Source of the DNA: Scolanthus callimorphus
Taxonomy: Eukaryota; Cnidaria; Anthozoa; Actiniaria; Edwardsiidae
Assembly (NCBI GenBank): GCA_033964015.1
Contig: JAWWUD010000093.1
Location: 372,001 to 436,000, forward strand
Reading direction: 5' to 3'
Length of the DNA stretch: 64,000 bases
In this document: piece by piece, positions 43,400 through 55,594 of the stretch
Position numbering within the stretch: position 1 is the stretch's first letter
Layout of the letters: each line of letters starts with the position of its first letter
Position numbers and translations under genes: made by a program
Notes under the pieces: generated by a model
Told to the model about the DNA's origin: nothing
What the model saw: the letters and a program-made list of their open reading frames with translations, nothing else
Database searches by the model: none

Positions 43400-44340
43400 G
43401 ATGGCTGGTACTTCTGGTGGAAGGGGATTTGTACGAGATGCTTGTTTATGAGGCAGGAACAGCAAACTGACAGTCGCACGTGTAACAGCGCTATGACATC
43501 AGTGGGTCAGCGGACGAAAGCGCGCCAAAACCATGACAACACGCTGAAAGCGCGCCCCTCGCATTTTGGCGCGTCCCACGGGAACTGCAACATACAGCTG
43601 TTTTGAGTATTCTACGAACTCTCGCGTTCAACTTCCAATGGCGTTCTGACTTACGTCAATCAAACTTTCGGGTCTAATTTGAGTCAGGAGGGAGGGGGTG
43701 ACTCTATTGTTTAATGCTTGACAACCATGACCTATGATCGCTGCCAGATATCGGGTTACAGGATAGCGTCCCGCAGTATCGTCGCTTGTGTTAAAGTAGC
43801 GTCAGACACGAAACAGTACAGAGCAATGAAAAGTGTGCCTGACGTTAAAGCCTAGTTTTTATCCCCAATAAGAATAAGTAATCTGTTGACTAATACTAAG
43901 TCTTCCTTCTGTGGGTCTTTTGTCATACAAGCTTTTTATAGAGGCTGAATAATATTAGTTTTCTCCTTTGGGACAGTTCGCGGGATTTCGCGAGTTTGTT
44001 GCGGGACTGTAAAACCCGTAGGGAAATATATCGTTATTTCTCAGTGCGTATTTAATTTGACCTTCTGAAAATAGGACGTTTTTGTCCTGAATGATAGAGC
44101 TTTTATTTGATACCAAAGTTAAATTAATCTGGTCTCTGAGTTGCTCTATCAATCCCTTCAAAGTCCAAAACTGTAGTTCTCCCCACCGAACTTTGTACCC
44201 GATACATAGTTTGTGCAGGATAAGTAAACTTCTAGTACCTCTAGGGCAGACCAGAGCGTTTGATTTAGGTACTTTAACTGAAGTAACCTAAGCAGAAACA
44301 CCTTATATACAGTAAAGCTTCTGTTCAAACAGAATAAACA
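43400..44340. other. Upstream of the unrecognised gene, no second gene seen
   Basis: Contains GC-rich 'gcgcgccaaaa' text near 43515-43590. At about 43670-43760 lies a block (GAGTCAGGAGGGAGGGGGTG and CCTATGATCGCTGCCAG) that recurs inverted near 50525-50600. Confidence 0.4.
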
Positions 44341-44632
44341 ATATGCACATGATAAAACCATCTTATTGTGTTCTAATTCTTGTTGCGCTCTATGAAGCCT
44401 TATTCGATGCTGTTAATATTGGTTTTCTTTGATCCCTACTACTATTTCAGTTCAACTCTGTACTTCGATTTCAGTTGTTTCTTATAATATGCACATGATA
44501 AAACCATCTTATTGTGTTCTAATTCTTGTTGCGCTCTATGAAGCCTTATTCGATGCTGTTAATATTGGTTTTCTTTGATCCCTACTACTATTTCAGTTCA
44601 ACTCTGTACTTCGATTTCAGTTGTTTCTTATT
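44341..44632. repeat. Two-copy 146-bp perfect tandem duplication
   Basis: ATATGCACATGATAAAACCA and all following text up to TTTCAGTTGTTTCTTA appear twice without a difference seen by eye, starting at 44341 and 44487. This implies a very recent duplication or an assembly artefact. Confidence 0.9.
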
Positions 44633-44934
44633 GTCAACTCACCCAGGTCCGTACAGAACCTACAGAAGAACCTTTTCTTTGGTTTGACCCCCCGGAAAAT
44701 GCCATTTTCCTGTGTACCCCCGCAGAAAAAACTCTTCTGTAGGGGGAGGAGGTGCAGATCAAAAATGAAATTGCCATTCATCATGAAGTGACTTTTCATC
44801 AGCAAAATTTTCTAATCCAAGGATATATGTTTTATTATAACTTTAATAGATATAGCTGGCAAAACACATATTTACACTTGTCCCACATGTCTCTCTTGAT
44901 AATTTAACTTTACAAATAAACAATAAATTTAATG

Positions 44935-45313
44935 TTAGCAGTAATACATACTGAGTATCATCTTGTGGGAAACTACTAAATCAATACAAAATTGAAGTTG
45001 AATGAATTAAGTAATACTTTATTTATGAATGTGTGGTTTCAGAAAATATCCCCCCCCCTTGTATTTTTCTTTGGAAATTCCAGAGGGGTGGGGGGCTAAC
45101 TTTCAACACCCTTCTGTAGGGGTGTTAGCAGTAATACATACTGAGTATCATCTTGTGGGAAACTACTAAATCAATACAAAATTGAAGTTGAATGAATTAA
45201 GTAATACTTTATTTATGAATGTGTGGTCTCAGAAAATATCCCCCCCCCTGTATTTTTCTTTGGAAATTCCAGAGGGGTGGGGGGCTAACTTTCAACACCC
45301 TTCTGTAGGGGTG
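44935..45313. repeat. Two-copy 190-bp tandem duplication carrying a MITE end
   Basis: TTAGCAGTAATACATACTGA starts both copies (44935 and 45125). Each copy contains the TGTGTGGT(T/C)(T/C)CAGAAAATA left end and GGAAATTCCAGAGGGG of the 9213-type family. Only the second copy continues into the right terminus. Confidence 0.9.
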
Positions 45314-45334
45314 TATGGATTTTTTCTGGAACCA
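45222..45334. mobile_element. Short TGTGTGGTTCCAG-family MITE
   Basis: Left TGTGTGGTCTCAGAAAATAT and right ATGGATTTTTTCTGGAACCA, CA are inverted. About 113 bp long, among the shortest family members here. Confidence 0.7.
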
Positions 45335-47534
45335 CAAAATGCATGTCTGCTTGGCTGAGTCCCATGCTGTATACAAGGGTGTGAAAATGAAGCTTGTGCT
45401 CGTAAACTGAGCAGCTTGGTTGGAATGTATGAGCTCTAATTTTGCCTGATTGTTTGCCTTTAGAGTCAGATAATTTTTTGAAGTCAGAAGACATGAAGTG
45501 TGCCCCCCTAGCGTTGAATGTTCAGCTCACAACTCTATTATTAATTTCATTATTCAATCCAAAAATCAATTTTTCAATTAAATATATTGAAACTTGTTTT
45601 TTGCATACGATTCCATGGTAACGCACAATCTCTTTTACGCTTTGGTGCCTGTGTGTTTCTCAAAACATTCTGCACAATTTTTGCTTGAAAAGGGTGTTGC
45701 CATGGAATCATAGACAGAGAACAAGTTTTCGATTTGCAACGGCTATAACATTTTTAATATTGATTTGAAAAATGCAATTTTGGATTGAATAATGAAATCA
45801 ATATTGGAATAGTGAATTGAATATTCAACTCTAGTGGGGACGCTTCATGTCTTTTGTTGACTGTAAGGGGGCTAAAAATTTGTGACCGTCACTACAGCAT
45901 GCAATAAGGGGGCATCAACCAGCCAAAGGCAAAGTTCAAACCAGACCAACTACTGCTGTAACCAGACCAACTACTACTCTTTGCCATCAATGCCAAAGCA
46001 TTATTATTGTGTCCAGTAGTCAACCCTGCAAGAAACATAAAATAAATGTATTTTTAAATGCATTTATTAAAATAAATATTTTAAAGTGGCCCTTTTTAAC
46101 ATAAATGATGCAGGTATTTTCACAGCTCACATTCCTAAATAGCAACAGTCTATGCCCGTGGACACTTTCATTTTCCAATTATCCTGGACCTTTCCATGGG
46201 GAATCATATGATACAATTTCATTTTCCGTGTCTTTGCCTTCATCTGATGATTTTAAAATTGTACAGTAGAAATAAATTTCATTCTTTCTTCCATTCAACT
46301 TCACCCACTTTTCTCAAGATTCTTTGTGTGATTTAAAAAGCAACAACACAAAAACATTCACTTTTGATTTTGAAATACAACTGCTTGCTGACAGTCCAAT
46401 TAAATGCCACCTCTAACTGCATCCTTTGTGAGCTTGTGTTTTTGTTTTCAATTACTACATCTTGCATTTAAAGAAATATCAAAATGGTGGAAAATAGCTA
46501 CTCTGAATAAACTTGAATACCTGGTAAAAACTACATAAAATGGCAAGATCAAAACAGGTTGTTTCGAGTATCTTGCCTATAAAGAACATGTTATTGAGAA
46601 AATGTGCCTCGGCGCACAAAGGATTGTGGTTGGTAATGGGCCATTTTTAACAAACTTTCTCCAGTCCCAGATGAAGAGCGAAAGTAATTTCTTTCCATTG
46701 ATTTTGACAATACACACAACTATTAAATGGTAAAAGCAGCGGATTTAATGGGAATATAGAGAATTTGACTGATCACAAATGCCGAAAGAGGGAACTCAAG
46801 CTGACCACCTGGAACAAGTTTGCCATTTTATACTACAAAATGGATTTTGTGAACCACTCATATGTACTTTTGTTTAATTCTGAGAAAAACATAGCTTATT
46901 TGTCTGAGTGAGATCATTGGCTTTTGGATGCTCTACAAGAGGGCATGGAGTTTGTTTCTCCCAGAGTGGTCACAAGCTGGATGGATCCATATGGCTCCTA
47001 CAAACAAGGGAAGCATGTGGATCAACTTTTTGACAATTCCTGTACTGTGCTACCATCACAACTGTGTCTCACTGCCATGTCTCCTGGTGTTTACTTTCAG
47101 GTAGTTAACAATAATGAGTGAGCACCAAAAAAGATTTGCCAATGATCAAAGCAACATTTTTTTAAACTGATAATGTAAATAAAATTACAAATTGAAATTG
47201 AATTGTGCATTTGTACCTAGTAGCTTGATTGGTAGAACAGTTAGAAGAATGTTTTAAACAGGGGTTAGTTTCTAGCAATAACTGAACAAGGCTAAGGTCA
47301 ATGAAGCAAAACAGTTGACCAAGTCCTTAGCTAAGCCTTAGGAGTTGGTTTGCAAACCCCTGGCATTAGAGCAAGCTTTGTTCAGCTTTGTATTTACTTA
47401 TTATTACGAAATTTTCGTTTTGTTTTGCTCGCTTTTCTGGTAATAAAAGGACCGAAACATGCTAGCATGAAACCATTACAAGGTAATCTGATATTGTATT
47501 GGCGGTTTGCCGCAAATAAAGCTCTGTGGAGTTA
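45335..47534. other. Intergenic, no supported gene
   Basis: The frame at 46924-47121 has a mixed composition, but no recognised family and no clear acceptor. 'Aaaatcaattttt...attcaat' text near 45540-45830 is a decayed inverted repeat. Nothing else was seen. Confidence 0.4.
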
Positions 47535-48351
47535 TGTATCAGTCAATTCCAGCGGTGACCATGCCCCCCCCGGGCATTTGGTCATTTCTAAAAATAAAAC
47601 TGAAAATTCCCCGCCCCCGGGCTAGCAAAAATGCAGAATACCCCACGGCGGGGAACACAAAAAGCGGAAAAATGCCCCACCCCCGGGACGAGAAAAAGAC
47701 GGTAATTCTGCGTGACAAAGCTTCACAACAAAAACTTCAACTCCATTTATACTGTCCGAGCATTCACAATTCGTTTTTAAATGTACTTTAGTTTTCTCGT
47801 CTATGAACGAGTTCTCATTTCACTGAAAGTGAGACAAAATATAAATAAAGAAGTGACATTCCTAGGCCATTCGCGGTTGTAGCCATTTAGCTGCATCTTT
47901 CAATGCGAAATTTACCTTTATTCTATTTGCAGAGCAACTATTTCGCAGTTATGTTACTTGACTTTTTGCGAAATTGGAACTCTGTTTATAGTGTTAATTC
48001 ATTTTATGTTTTTCCACTGAGACGAAATTGCGAAATCTTTTTCTTCTCTATAGAAGACGTTAACTGTGAAATGTGCAAATGTGTCAGTCTCCAAACGTGG
48101 TGTATACGGGCCATGCTCTGCATTATATTTTATGTGGCGTTATTTTCTGTAACTGGGTTGTAGTTCGCAAAACCCGACACGCTTGAGATGAGAAAATCAA
48201 AATTCCCCACCCCCCTCCCCCGGGGAAAAACAATTCCCGACCCCGGGGCCAGCAAAATTTTCAACATTCCCCACCCCAGGGAAGGCACTGGTGTGCAAAT
48301 GCCCCACGGTGTCCGGGGGGGGGATGGTCATCGCTGGAATTGACTGATACA
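47535..48351. mobile_element. TGTATCAGTCAATTCCAGCG element
   Basis: TGTATCAGTCAATTCCAGCG, GTGACCATGCCCC on the left and the inverse (GATGGTCATCGCTGGAATTG, ACTGATACA) on the right. Subterminal blocks of AAATTCCCC(G/A)CCCCCGGG repeat in both halves. No transposase. Confidence 0.85.
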
Positions 48352-48856
48352 TTAGGGAATCACGGCCTTTGCTAGAAGGGAAATTTTCACTCGATAGCAG
48401 CCGAAGCTTACATCATGTTTCCCTTAGGCTTTAGTATTATAGAAATATATAATTCCCCGTAACCGAAAAACATGTAGTACTAATAACTGGGCCAAAAAGA
48501 TGCTGTAAATATTGTAAATAGCGAGTATTTTATCAACTTAAATAGTAAAGCATTTAATGCTTACCTGTTAAACGTCTTGAAGTGTTGTTTCTTGTTGTTT
48601 TCTTGTATTTAAGATCCTTGCACGAAGCCAATAAAAGGATTGATAGAACAAACCAGCAATCCGAGAGCCATGAAAATTGGCAGAGAAATATCTCAATCCG
48701 TCCCCAATAAAACCTCCTAGTTTGAGCCTTCAATACCTAATGCGCGTACAACTATAAATCGATTTTTTAAAGCTACAAGAAAGCCAACAGGGCATTATCC
48801 CGCCTTCGAAAATTCACAGCAAAATATGTTTTAACCAAAAATTCTAGGTAAAATAA
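48352..48856. other. Between element and LINE, nothing recognised
   Basis: AT-rich text with no paired ends and no coding exon that could be supported. Confidence 0.35.
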
Positions 48857-50377
48857 ATGAGAAACGCAAATTTTAGCTGCCAGGGTTATAAATGCGATAT
48901 AGATAATTATCGTCCAATATCCGTGATCTCAGTAATAGGCAAAGTTTTTGAAAGAATAGTTTATAATCAAATATTTGCTTATTTGTCTGAACACAATGTT
49001 CTTTCCAAATACCAATCTGGTTTTCGAGCTCTCCACTCTACTCAAACCGCATTGCTTGACGCAACTGATAGCTGGTCTTATAATATTGACCAGGGCAATG
49101 TAAATGCTGTTGTTTTTTTAGATCTGAAGAAAGCGTTCGATACAGTTGATCACAATATTATGTTATCTAAACTAAATTGTTACGGTATTACTGGAATTGC
49201 GCATAAATGGTTTGCCTCATACCTAGACAATCGTGCACAAAATGCCTTGTCAATGGTTCCCTTTCCAAAACATGTTTTCTGGAATGTGGAATTCCCCAGG
49301 GAACAATTCTAGGACCTTTGTTGTTTTTACTTTATATCAATGACCTTCCGAATTGTCTAAGCAAATCGATACCAAGAATGTACGCAGATGATACTCATCT
49401 GACATTGTCTGGAAATGATGTTGGCTCCATCCAGTCTACTTTAAACGATGACTTGCTAAACATTAGCTGTTGGCTCTCGGTGAACAAATTAACTCTCAAC
49501 ATGACTAAAACTGAATTTATGTTAATTGGCTCTCGGCAAAGACTGAATAATTTCCCGCACCCCCCTAATCTAGAAATAAATAATATACCAATAAAACAAT
49601 CTCATTCGGCAAAATCTCTAGGAGTTATAATCGATGAACATTTGACATGGGAAACACATGTTGATACAATATCTAAGAAAATTGCTGCCGGTGTTGGAGC
49701 TTTAAAACGAATCAGGAACTGTGTACCAAGAACAACTCTACTTGATGTTTATCAAGGCCTCGTGCAATCTCATTTTGATTATTGTAACATTGTTTGGGGT
49801 TCCTGTGGTAGTACAATTGCTAATAAACTACAAAAGCTCCAAAACCGAGCAGCCCGTATTATTACGAATTCTAATTACGATGCCGATGCCAACCTCCTTT
49901 TTGACCAGTTAGGATGGCGCAATCTCCACTGCCAACGTCAAATAACTAAGGCAATAATGATGTTCAAATCTCACAATGAACTAGTGCCTAGTTACTTGTC
50001 CTCTAGATTTGTTCACCGAGAGGATATATCTCCTAACTATAATCTTAGAAACTCCGAGAATAAGTTGGTTGTTCCCCTGCCACGTACTAACTATTATAAA
50101 AACAGCTTTAGCTATAGTGGTGCTGTTCTGTGGAACAAACTTCCCCCCAACTTAAGAGAAACTCAGTCTCTTCAAAATTTTCGGCGACAGTTATTAAACT
50201 TATACCCAAACAACACGGCATTCATGGAAAACAGGCTTTAATTTTCTTTTCCTTAGTTTGTATATAATATAGATAGTTGTTCATAGTGTAGATAGTAATT
50301 AAGATATTTATATTTCGCCTGATGATTTTTAACCGTGTTCAATTTTAATAAAGATGATGATGATGATGATGATGATA
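48857..50377 (+). pseudogene. 5'-truncated CR1/L2-like LINE with broken reverse transcriptase
   Basis: The frame from 48857 reads the RT core (CDIDNYRPISVISVIGKVFE, LDLKKAFDTVDHNI) to about 49240. The rest is in another frame up to 50241 (GIPQGTILGPLLFLLYINDL, RMYADDTHLTLSG, SLGVIIDEHLTWETH, then the C-terminal LQNRAARIIT and VLWNKLPPNLRE). A single-base change in a short A run near 49238 explains the break. The endonuclease is missing. The 3' tail is a (GAT)n run at about 50350-50376, as in L2/CR1-related groups. The break and truncation make it inactive. Confidence 0.88.
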
Positions 50378-50997
50378 GTTCCTATATTTAAAAGTGCTTC
50401 AGAACTATTTTTGCATCTCTAGCCGACGACAGAAAGCAACAATTCAAGGATAAACTTCACACAGAGCGGTTATGCCTTCGACATGCGACCGCCATTTTCT
50501 TGTCGAGTTCACGAAGACAGGGTATGACGTCACTGGCAGCGATCATAGGAACAATAGAGCCCATAGAGACACCCCCTCCCTCCTGATTTGAGTCTTAGCC
50601 GACCGTAAGTTAGGCCATTTGTTTAGAAAATGGCGAATAATGAATTCTATTTCTATGTACTCGTCCAAAGTGTTCAAAGTTTGATCGGACGGAAGCCGGA
50701 AAGCGGTTTGACAGTTTGAAATGATATATCATTTTCTCTTGCCGACATATAATAAAATCTCAATCTGGATTTTTCGAATCTAAAACCAGATATTGCGTTT
50801 CTTTACCTCAAAACCAATCTGAACGATCCAACCCTCAAGCTGGATTGTTTGGATTGATCCGGGATAACATCCTAAACCACGGTTTGGTTACAGTAGAGGA
50901 ATGCAAATAGTATTCGCCTTTCAAACTTATACTTATACAGATTCGCAGCGTGTTAGTGTGGACGGGAAATAACATTTTATATTTGTTACTTTATATA
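50378..50997. other. Intergenic, one inverted block
   Basis: Holds the partner (about 50525-50600; GGCAGCGATCATAGG, ACCCCCTCCCTCCTGA) of the block at 43670-43760. No gene was seen. Confidence 0.4.
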
Positions 50998-52047
50998 AGG
51001 AACCGGTCATTATTTATCGCCAGGGGGGGGGGGGGGGGGGGGGGGGGGGTCAGAGGATTTTGGGGTTAACGTGATCCCCCCCTCAGAGCAGTTAAACGTT
51101 TTCGTGATCCCCCCGCCCCCTATTTGACCTAGTAGAAGACAATTTACAGATAGAGGGGATCGCATTTTCTTTCGGTTGCTTTCGGTTGCGCGCGAAGCGC
51201 GCCCCGCCATTTTGATAAACGCATTTCATGATCAAGCCAAGCCTTAGAGAAAGTGTAGATGAACATTCCGTTTTTTTACATATCAAGAAAATTCCCTTAA
51301 AAATTGTCGACTTTCTTCAACTTCCTTATAAGGAAGTATCTGCATACCATACTTGGAATCCCAGTAAGTTTTTCACTATTTTTATTGACGTAGAATACTT
51401 TAAACTCAACCAGAACTCAAATACACTCGAGAAATTATGTTCTGTGCATTTTCCGCTGTGTTTTTCACGGTCAAGAACCTGGAAACAAGGTAGACGAGAC
51501 ACCACAGGAAGCCCGGTCTATCTCTAGAAAGACGACAATGTTTTCTTGATATGATGTATAGTAAACAAATTCTGTAGGTTTTATTATTCATGCCCGCCGA
51601 AATGACGAAATTATTATTATCCATTTGCGTGAAGCGCGTCCCAAATGACGAATTTCTATGCCTGTTACGTCGAACTCACGCTTACACTTCTTTCGAACAT
51701 AGTGACTGCCCGCCAGGCCTATCACTGCAGGGTATTTTTGGTAGACGAGTTTCCTCGCTAAGATGCACGTGTTCTTGTGAACGGTTCAACTTTGGCGAGT
51801 TGCCAAAGATTTTATTATATTATATTTTTATTATGTATCGACAAGGGATCATTTTCTCTTGGTATTGAGTGAAGAAAGTAGAAAAATTCAAATAATAGAG
51901 AAGTTGCTGAATAACTACTTTCAGGGGATCAGGTTTTGAGAGATCCCCCTTTCGCTCGCCCCAAAGTGAAGTGCCCCAAGAATCCCCCCAAATCCTCTGC
52001 CCCACCCCCCCCCCCCCCCCCCCAAGCGAAAATAATGACCGGTCCCT
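50998..52047. mobile_element. AGG(A/G)ACCGGTCATTATTT element with long G/C tracts
   Basis: AGGAACCGGTCATTATTTAT plus a G tract of about 27 on the left, and a C tract then AATAATGACCGGTCCCT on the right. Text such as GAT-CCCCCC-TTTCG repeats inside. No transposase. Confidence 0.8.
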
Positions 52048-52200
52048 AAAAATCGTCATCTGAAAACTGGTCTACGACAAATCATGTTTGTCCATGCCTT
52101 ATGATATGCTGTTTATCCAGTGAAGTCAGAGCACGGAGGAAATTTCAAGAAAAATAATCCTCGTTTCATACTGATACCCTCATACGGGCCAAAAATATGC

Positions 52201-54330
52201 TTAGGGAGTGGTCATTATTTAACGGGGGGGGGGGGAGGGGGTGGGCCGGCAAATATATGGGGGATGGGCTTTGATTTTTTGGGCGCCGATTTAGGGGGGG
52301 GGGGGGGCTCAAATTTTTGGGCTTACGTTTGAGGGGGGGGGGGCAAATTTTTTTGGGCGCTGATTGTTAGACATTGGTGGCTGCTTTTAGGGTACCTGAT
52401 GGCTTTATAAACAGAGTGTTTTTTGGTCGGCTCGCGCTGCGCGCTCGCCATCTACAACAATAAATAACTTTCCTAGCTTGCGCGCATAAAAAGCGGATGC
52501 TCGGTGTAGTACTTACAAACTAAAACATCGTAGTGGGCTATGATTAATTTTGGAAAGTTTCTATGATGTTTTTCAGTGACTCCATTTCTTCAGCGTGATT
52601 TTCGTCTACCAGAAATAAGAATTTCATTCACCTCGTAAATCATACAAGCAAACTACGCGCGCACCGGGAAACATACAAGCAAACTACTCAGTTGGTCAGC
52701 CCTGGCGCCACTGCCTGAGGCTTGAGCAAAATGAAAGTTTACAAAGCATTATTAAAGATGCTTCAACCCGCGAAATCTTAGAAGTCTCTATTAACTATTT
52801 TGAAATTTAACTTCTACCTTTGGAAATAGAACAACTGCGGTGGTTAGTAGGGTAGGACAGAGTGGTGAAGGGGTTCTCCGTGATTCACCCCAAATTTGCT
52901 CCGTTCGTGAAAACAGGAAAATTATTGCCGTGATCCGCGGAAATCTCATGCCCTCATGACCCGTGATTTTACGAATTTCTCTTACGTGACTTGTGATTAC
53001 AGGCCTAGAGATTCGTGAAACGTGAAAGCTGGTCATTAGAGACGGACCATTTGATACTTGATTGTCTCCTGACTGCTTTTTAGGGAACCCGACGTCCTTA
53101 TAATTATAGACTGTTTTTTTTGGTCGGCTCGTGCTGCGCGCTCTCCATCTACAACATTAAAATGTTTTTTTTTTTAATTGAGTAAATTTACTATCAGCCA
53201 GCAGTAAATAAAGGTTTAGCAAATGTCAGGAACCCCAATTGTTAAACACCAAGTTCTCATTTACTCCTGGACTTTTCCCATTCTTTAAACTTATATGTCA
53301 AAAATTTGCAGCGCGCTTCGCGCGCAAAGAGGATACTTTGGTGTAGCATTTACAAACTAAAACACCGTACTGGACTATGTTTAATTTTGGAAATTTTCTA
53401 TTATGTTTCTTCCGTGACTCCATTTCTTCAGCGTGATTTTCGTGTCCCAGAAATGATAATTTCATTACTGCGGTTTTCATAATTCTGCGAACTCTCGCTA
53501 TCGATTTCCAACCGTCAAACCGCCTTCTGGCTTCCGTCAATCAAGCTCCCGAGTCTTTTCGTCATTACTCTTTGTGGCTTTTGATTGGCCAGCCCCTAAT
53601 CAGTGCTGAAATGGCTTCCTGTCATGCCAGCAACGGTTACTTTAGCCAATCAAAAAGCACACATGGTAACGACGAAAAGACACGGGAGTTTGATTGACGG
53701 AAGCCAGAAGGCGGTTTTGCGAGTTGAAAATCGTTATGGAGAGTTCGCAGAATTTTGAAAATCGCAGTAACCGCGTTAAGTTTGATTTTCAAAATCGCGG
53801 CGCGCTTCGCGCGCATCAGATTTTTAACAAATTGTGCAGATTTTTAACAAATTCCAAACACAAGGCTCTGTACTGATACACCAAAGAGCACTTGGATAAG
53901 AAATTGAATCCTGAATCCAATCTTCATAGTAGTGAAATCCAAAATCACGTGACCAAAAACCCGAACTGTTCCGGATGCTATAGTAGCATCCGTCCGTCCC
54001 TAACTGCATAGTAACACACGTTGATATAATGTCCGATGTACAAGAAGGCGGAGGAATTGCGACATCTTTTTTCCACGAATCCTAATACTTTAGTTCAATG
54101 GTGATTATCAGTTTTGCGTGGATCAATCTCTTTTAAGAGTTCGAAAAAAACTGTGATTTTTCTATTCACATGGCATAACAGTAACACTACGAGAGGGGGG
54201 GGTCATATTTTTTGGGCTAGCATTTGGGGGGGGATCAAAATTTTTGGGCTTGCATTTTAGGGGGGTTTGAAAAAAATCGGGTTTGAAAAAAATCCCCCCC
54301 CCCCCCGTTAAATAATGACCACTCCCTTAG
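52201..54330. mobile_element. 2.1-kb TTAGGGAGTGGTCATTATTT element
   Basis: TTAGGGAGTGGTCATTATTT, AACGGGGGG on the left and the inverse on the right. Repeated (G)n-TCAAATTTTTGGGC blocks lie inside both ends. The interior has inverted text (TTGATTGACGGAAGCCAGAA with GGCGGTTT, and its partner near 53515) and three 'gcgcgcttcgcgcgc' palindromes. The GGTCATTATTT core is shared with 50998-52047, so the two families look related. Confidence 0.8.
53330..53815. repeat. Inverted-repeat block inside the 2.1-kb element
   Basis: GCGCGCTTCGCGCGCA stands near both ends, and AACCGCCTTCTGGCTTCCGT, CAATCAA is mirrored by TTTGATTGACGGAAGCCAGA, AGGCGGTTTT. It may be a separate nested MITE. Confidence 0.6.
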
Positions 54331-55594
54331 CGTCTCAGGCGGAATTATTCTCTCTATCGATGCACACGGCATGACTCAATCAGGGGATTACATACTGGAA
54401 ATAAAACGCGATCCAGCTTGATAAACACATTACAACAACTTTTACATTTTAATGTTTTTAATTCGAGGCACAAAGAAGCAACCTCCCAAACTGATTTCGC
54501 CTAAGAACAGGAATATAGTAGCAGGGCGTCCACTCGCATATCGGAAAGTCACCGAAAGAAATGGGTTCGAGCGGCCTTAAAATTGTTCTTATTAGTTTAT
54601 TTCACCTGTTTTCTTATTAGGACCTACAAATAGGCCCCAATAGCAAGGGCATTTTTTTAACAGCGACGTTCACTCCAACGTTGTTTTTGGGTATTTTCGT
54701 GTGTTATCGAACGGATGAAACTGATTGTGAAATTGCATTTTTGATTTCCTAGCAGAACAGTTTTCAAACTTGGAAATGTGATAGCGGAAAGTGCCCATAG
54801 AATGGAAGTTTCAGATGCTTTTTTTTTGGCAAAGAAATAATAGTATAATTTAAGATTCTGGGCTTATGCAGATGGCGCCGGGTCTTATTTTATAACACTG
54901 TTTTGTTTAAACAACCGCGGATGCTTAAGAATTTCTCAACGGAAAAAGGCAGCGAATTTCTATGAGCGGAAGGTTATAGTAGAGGCGGAAATTCGTAAAG
55001 AGAAATCTCAATTTGCCTCCACTAGTTTCCTTTTTTGAAAGCTCAAAGCCGCTTTTAAGGAGAGCTTTGACACTAAAAGCTATCGACCCTGATGGATAGC
55101 CACCCAAGTGTGGCAAAGAGGCCCTTTACAAACCGTCTCAAGACTACACCGAAGCACTTATAATGGGGAAAAACTGGCGACGTAAATCTTTGACTGAAAA
55201 AAATACTCTCAGAGTTAGTTACTGACATGTAAAAAAGTATTGATGAAACGTTGACAGAGAGGGATCTATCTAAAGAAATAACACCTAGATCCTTTCTAAA
55301 TTTTGATTCTATGTCATTTTGGAGCAGCTGAAATGATTGCATTCGAGTTGAGTGTCTTTGTCCGAATTCACTATTTGGCGCGAAAAACACTTTGACAGCA
55401 AAGGCTTTCATGTTTATTATAAATATGCAGATGAAGGGTTTATCTATCTGTCAAAATCGTCAAAGCTGCAAAAGGGTGACTTTATAGCTGTTTATCAGTT
55501 GACGGGTTGGGTCAATCCAAGGCTCACGTAGGCCGGAATTAACGAACAAAAAACTATAAAGCCCTAATCTGGAGAGGGACGGGTTTACTCCAAA
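54331..55594. other. GPCR upstream region, nothing recognised
   Basis: Open frames on the minus strand (for example 55073-55411) have no family resemblance. Any 5' untranslated exon of the GPCR would lie here but was not identified. Confidence 0.4.

Noticed and set aside
46924..47121. Possible terminal exon (MDALQEGMEFVSPRVVTSWM)
   Set aside because: No clear upstream partner exon or family match; could be chance.
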